Part shown: positions 4,754 through 7,807 of the stretch, piece by piece
How positions within the stretch are numbered: the stretch's first letter is position 1
How the letters are laid out: each line of letters starts with the position of its first letter
Assembly: GCA_947259685.1 (NCBI GenBank)
Contig: CAMYNC010000156.1
Location: 1-7,807, forward strand
DNA length: 7,807 bases
From: an uncultured Desulfuromonadales bacterium
GTDB taxonomy: Bacteria > Desulfobacterota > Desulfuromonadia > Desulfuromonadales > Geopsychrobacteraceae
Reading direction: 5' to 3'
The notes under the pieces: generated by a model
Told to the model about the DNA's origin: nothing
What the model saw: only the letters and a program-made list of their open reading frames with translations
Databases searched by the model: none
Program-made: the position numbers and the translations under genes

Positions 4754-7675
4754 TTATTGGGCTTTTTGCTGAGGATTTACGATTGTCACTTCTGGCGCAA
4801 CCAAAGCCTGGGACAACCGCTGAATATCCTTAAAAATTCTGGTGGCCGGTAGGAGCTGATGGCCTTTGGCAAAATTCTCCAGCGTTTCTGCTGGGGTGGT
4901 AAATTCATCGTAACCGACGGTTCCGCCAGCCCCCCTTAGCCAATGAGCCAGGTTCGCCAATTCGGAAAAATCTTCCGCCTGCAGCGCGACTTCCATCTGT
5001 TGCAGTTTCGTTTCGAGAGTTTCGATAAAGGTGTGAATAATTCGATGCATTCTTTCATTATTGGCCAAGCGTGAAACGATTGGCTTTTGCGCATCAGGCT
5101 GAGTATTTAAAGGCCGGGGTGAATCTGTAGCCAATATTGCTTCTGTCACAACGGTTTCCTTTCCTAATGAGGCAGAATCAGCATCACCGGTCACGACAAT
5201 TCTCGCGGCCAAACTCCGTAACTGTTTAATGGTTTTCTCCGCCAGCTCCCGATTCTGTTCTTTTGCATGATCTTCCAACTCTTGAGAAGGTTCCGTAAAC
5301 ACTTCAAAACCTACCGTGCCTCCAGACCCCTTAAGGGAATGGGCCAAGTCAGCCAATTCAGCATAGTTACCATTGACTGCGGCCTTATCCATCTGATCAA
5401 GTAAATCGCTGAGTCGATCGACAAAACGCACGACAATCTTCCTGAACTTTTCTTTACTGACCGGTAGTGTCGAATAAATCGGAGCATTCTCGACCTGCGG
5501 CTGAACATCTTCGACCGGTTCGGCGGCCTTAATTTCTGTACTCAATGTCGATAGTTCTGCTTCGGCACGCCTGCCCCCAAGCAGCTTTGCCATCAGGTCC
5601 ATAAACTGATCAATGTTAATCGGTTTACTACAATAGTCAGAGTAGCCAGCAGCCAGGCAATTTTCCTCGTCACCCTGCATCGCGTTTGCCGTCAAGGCAA
5701 CAATCGGCATTATCAGCCCCTTAGCGCGCAAGGCTTTGGTCGCTAAATATCCGTCCATCACTGGCATATTCACATCCATCAGGATGACATCATAGGCAGT
5801 TTCAATAGCCTTTTCGACCCCGAGCTGACCGTTTTCCGCTTCCTCGACAGTCAGACCGACATCACCCAATAACAACTTGATAAGTTCACGGTTTTCATTG
5901 CCATCATCGACAACCAGAACCTTAGCCGGCGGAAACTGCCAGCGTGCGTCAGCCGCGCTTTCCGGTTCCTGTTGCTGCTGATTGATCTCTTCTGGCAACA
6001 GAAACTTCACTCCGTCGAGAGCACCAGTCGTCAGGGCAACAGAAAAGGTACTCCCCTGCCCTAGTTTGCTCTGCACCCTGATGCCTCCACCCAACGCCTG
6101 AGCAAATCGCTGGCTGATAGCCAAGCCCAGACCAGTACCGCCGAAACGGCGTGAGATGGAATTATCTGCCTGGGTAAAGGGGTCGAAAATTTTCTGCTGA
6201 GCTTCTTCGGTCATGCCGATTCCGGTGTCCTTGATGTCGATAATCAACTGCGACTCGGCGGAGTCACCTGCAAGTCGACAGCTGACTTCGACGCCACCTG
6301 TGTCGGTAAATTTGATTGAATTGCCGATCAGGTTGAAGGCAATCTGCCGCAAGCGGATCGCGTCGGTTTCGATCTCCTCCGGGAGTTCGACGGTGACATT
6401 GAATCCAAGGGCGATTCCCTTTTCCTCTGCCCTGACCTGTAGCATCTGGATAACCTCGTGGATGATGGGGTAGGGTTTGACCTTCACCTTTTCCACTTCG
6501 AGAGCGCCCGATTCAACCTTGGACAGATCGAGGATATCGTTGATCAATTCGAGAAGGTTTTTACCGCTGGAATGAATCGTATTGAGGTATTTAAGACTGT
6601 CTTGCTCGTTCTTCACGTAACCACGTTTCAAAATCTCGGTAAAACCGAGAATCGCATTCATCGGCGTCCGAATCTCGTGGCTCATATTGGCCAAAAATGA
6701 ACTCTTGGCTTTGTTCGCTTCTTCGGCCTCCTGTTTGGAATTGATCAGTTCAAGCTCTTTTTGTTCCAGCTCGGTAATATCATCAAAACTGATCAATACA
6801 CCTGCATACTTCCCTTTGTCCCCAAGAACGGGTGAACAGTTGGTCTTAAACGTTCGATAGCTGGCATCCGGCAGCTGCAAGCGGACAGTACTATTTCTCC
6901 TGACCTCTCCCTGAGCTAGAGCAGCTACCCATGGGCGCTTTGCAACCGCAAGCTTGTTCCCCTCGCTGTCGCTCCAAGGCAATTCTCCCGCACGATAACC
7001 GAGCAGTTTATCGGCCGACATCTCGACCATGCTGGAAAAAGCCTGATTGGCCAGCACAATCTGTTCTTTACGATCAAGGATCAGTAACCCTTCAGCCATG
7101 GTGTCCAAGGCGGAACGCACCCGTCCGGGAATCGCTTGCGAGGGGTCCAGCTGGCGTAGCACTCTCCCCAGATAGAAATAAAAGATCACAAAGCAGGCAC
7201 AGCCAACAAACAATACCGCCTGCACCATCGGGTTCCTGAGCAGCCCCCAGATCCCAGGTTCTATCAATGGGCTGAAACGAAGTTCAAGCTGGCCCCATTT
7301 TTTATTCCCAGCCCAGATAGGCACTTTGACCTGGGCAATCGAAGAATGTTCACCAGACATCTTTTCCCAACGCTCAGCATGATCGGCCGTGGCAACAAGC
7401 AGATTGCCATCATTATGCCGTAGCGCAAGCGACAGCAGATCTTTATTACGTTCTGCCAGAAGTTTGAAATCATCTTTTAAACGTTGCACCTTGGTCGTTT
7501 TTACTAATGCGGTGCTGTAGACGGTGATTGTTTCTGCCAACACTGTGCGTCGTGCAACGTCGGCAGAATATTTATCGGGAATAATTTTCAGGAAAAAAGC
7601 CATCAGAATCAGGCTGACAATTATCCCGACCAGTCCCAGGGTAATCCGGGCCTTAGCGTTCAGAAAGCGCATCAT
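4754..7675 (-). CDS. Hybrid sensor histidine kinase with receiver and two C-terminal Hpt domains
   Basis: This 973-residue inner-membrane kinase has a BarA/ArcB-like layout. Order: TM1 at about 11-31; a periplasmic domain at 32-148, perhaps a Cache/PDC-type fold; TM2 at about 149-169; PAS at about 186-305; a coiled linker; HisKA with phospho-acceptor H333 (MSHEIRTPMN); HATPase with N452 (NLIGNSIKFT), DTGIG 483-487, FDPFTQ 497-502 and GGTGLGLAI 512-520; a receiver at about 584-700 with D590/D591, D634, T662, K684; Hpt1 at about 740-825 with H779 in HSLKG; and Hpt2 at about 870-955 with H911 in HWLRG. The expected phosphate path is H333 to D634 to an Hpt histidine, then to a separate response regulator. 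The two Hpt domains are clear duplicates (ELADLAHSLKGSGGTVGF against ELANLAHWLRGAGGTVGY). The start is ATG 7675, with a second ATG next to it, overlapping the upstream gene's stop by 4 bases (ATGA). The signal sensed is unknown. Confidence 0.95.
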   Translation of the reverse strand: MMRFLNAKARITLGLVGIIVSLILMAFFLKIIPDKYSADVARRTVLAETITVYSTALVKTTKVQRLKDDFKLLAERNKDLLSLALRHNDGNLLVATADHAERWEKMSGEHSSIAQVKVPIWAGNKKWGQLELRFSPLIEPGIWGLLRNPMVQAVLFVGCACFVIFYFYLGRVLRQLDPSQAIPGRVRSALDTMAEGLLILDRKEQIVLANQAFSSMVEMSADKLLGYRAGELPWSDSEGNKLAVAKRPWVAALAQGEVRRNSTVRLQLPDASYRTFKTNCSPVLGDKGKYAGVLISFDDITELEQKELELINSKQEAEEANKAKSSFLANMSHEIRTPMNAILGFTEILKRGYVKNEQDSLKYLNTIHSSGKNLLELINDILDLSKVESGALEVEKVKVKPYPIIHEVIQMLQVRAEEKGIALGFNVTVELPEEIETDAIRLRQIAFNLIGNSIKFTDTGGVEVSCRLAGDSAESQLIIDIKDTGIGMTEEAQQKIFDPFTQADNSISRRFGGTGLGLAISQRFAQALGGGIRVQSKLGQGSTFSVALTTGALDGVKFLLPEEINQQQQEPESAADARWQFPPAKVLVVDDGNENRELIKLLLGDVGLTVEEAENGQLGVEKAIETAYDVILMDVNMPVMDGYLATKALRAKGLIMPIVALTANAMQGDEENCLAAGYSDYCSKPINIDQFMDLMAKLLGGRRAEAELSTLSTEIKAAEPVEDVQPQVENAPIYSTLPVSKEKFRKIVVRFVDRLSDLLDQMDKAAVNGNYAELADLAHSLKGSGGTVGFEVFTEPSQELEDHAKEQNRELAEKTIKQLRSLAARIVVTGDADSASLGKETVVTEAILATDSPRPLNTQPDAQKPIVSRLANNERMHRIIHTFIETLETKLQQMEVALQAEDFSELANLAHWLRGAGGTVGYDEFTTPAETLENFAKGHQLLPATRIFKDIQRLSQALVAPEVTIVNPQQKAQ

Positions 7676-7807
7676 GCCGAGCCCCCTGCATCTGCCTGTG
7701 GTTCGTCATCATCATCATTTGATCCTTCTGCAATGATTTTTTCCAGACTGTCGTCATCATCGTCTTCGTCAGACCTGCGCCCGGCTAAAATGCTCAAGGG
7801 ATCGGCA
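7672..7807 (-). CDS. C-terminal end of an unidentified protein with an acidic tail (5' end outside window)
   Basis: An open frame enters from the right edge on the minus strand and ends with TGA at 7674-7672, overlapping the kinase start as ATGA. About 44 residues are visible. They begin ADPLSILAGRR, and continue with two Asp-rich runs (DEDDDDD and NDDDDE) separated by SLEKIIAEGS, ending DAGGSA. No domain is recognisable, and the tail is likely disordered and exposed. The frame is supported by the absence of stops to the edge and by the coupling overlap; the kinase ribosome binding site lies inside it. The protein may act in the same signalling system as the kinase, but nothing in the tail tells its function. 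Confidence 0.6.
   Translation of the reverse strand, partial: ADPLSILAGRRSDEDDDDDSLEKIIAEGSNDDDDEPQADAGGSA
7682..7686 (-). promoter_or_regulatory. Ribosome binding site of the hybrid kinase gene
   Basis: On the minus strand AGGGGG ends 6 bases before the first ATG (7675) and 9 before the second (7672). It supports a start at this ATGATG pair, within the end of the upstream gene. Confidence 0.55.

Noticed and set aside
4850..5365. The two similar DNA stretches in the kinase gene as a mobile or tandem DNA repeat
   Set aside because: They correspond in frame to the duplicated Hpt domains and have diverged as protein-coding sequence.
6931..7239. 102-codon plus-strand open frame opposite the kinase PAS and TM2 region
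   Set aside because: It lies fully inside the well-supported kinase gene, and its Arg/Pro/Ser-rich composition is typical of an antisense frame.

Overview
The window looks like chromosomal DNA from a Gram-negative bacterium with an outer membrane, since it encodes a TolC-type outer-membrane channel and its periplasmic adaptor. It carries several cyclic-di-GMP and two-component proteins. Gene density, architecture and base composition would fit an environmental proteobacterium or a Desulfuromonas/Geobacter-like desulfobacterium. That placement is only an impression; no ribosomal or marker gene is present to confirm it.

Layout. The left part is on the + strand: the 3' end of a TolC-family channel gene (to 661), a translationally coupled periplasmic adaptor (661-1512), then, after a 74-base spacer, a receiver-GGDEF response regulator, a probable active diguanylate cyclase (1587-2504). 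The right part is on the - strand, read right to left: the 3' end of an unidentified gene with an acidic tail (7807-7672), a 973-residue hybrid histidine kinase overlapping it by 4 bases (7675-4754), a 103-base AT-rich spacer, then a receiver/degenerate-GGDEF/EAL response regulator, a probable c-di-GMP phosphodiesterase (4650-2902). The two gene sets converge on a gene-free stretch at 2505-2901.

How the genes may work together. The two response regulators carry opposite c-di-GMP activities: one has an intact GGEEF site with an RxxD inhibitory site, the other a complete EAL catalytic set. The kinase has a sensor, PAS, HisKA, HATPase and receiver domains followed by two Hpt domains, so it is built to pass phosphate to separate response regulators. 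These two neighbours are the obvious candidates, but the pairing is inferred from position. The channel and adaptor could be an export or efflux output under the same control, but no inner-membrane pump is visible here.

Most notable non-coding item. The convergent gap holds a 162-bp non-coding element at 2730-2891. It has perfect 17-bp terminal inverted repeats, an exact 5-bp target-site duplication (ATAAC), and arms that keep pairing almost to the centre. It is a MITE-like mobile element inserted 10 bp past the stop codon of the phosphodiesterase gene. I found no CRISPR array, tRNA or rRNA gene, and no complete transposase gene. The window reads as a regulatory neighbourhood made of known domain families. 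I see no clear evidence for a wholly new system.
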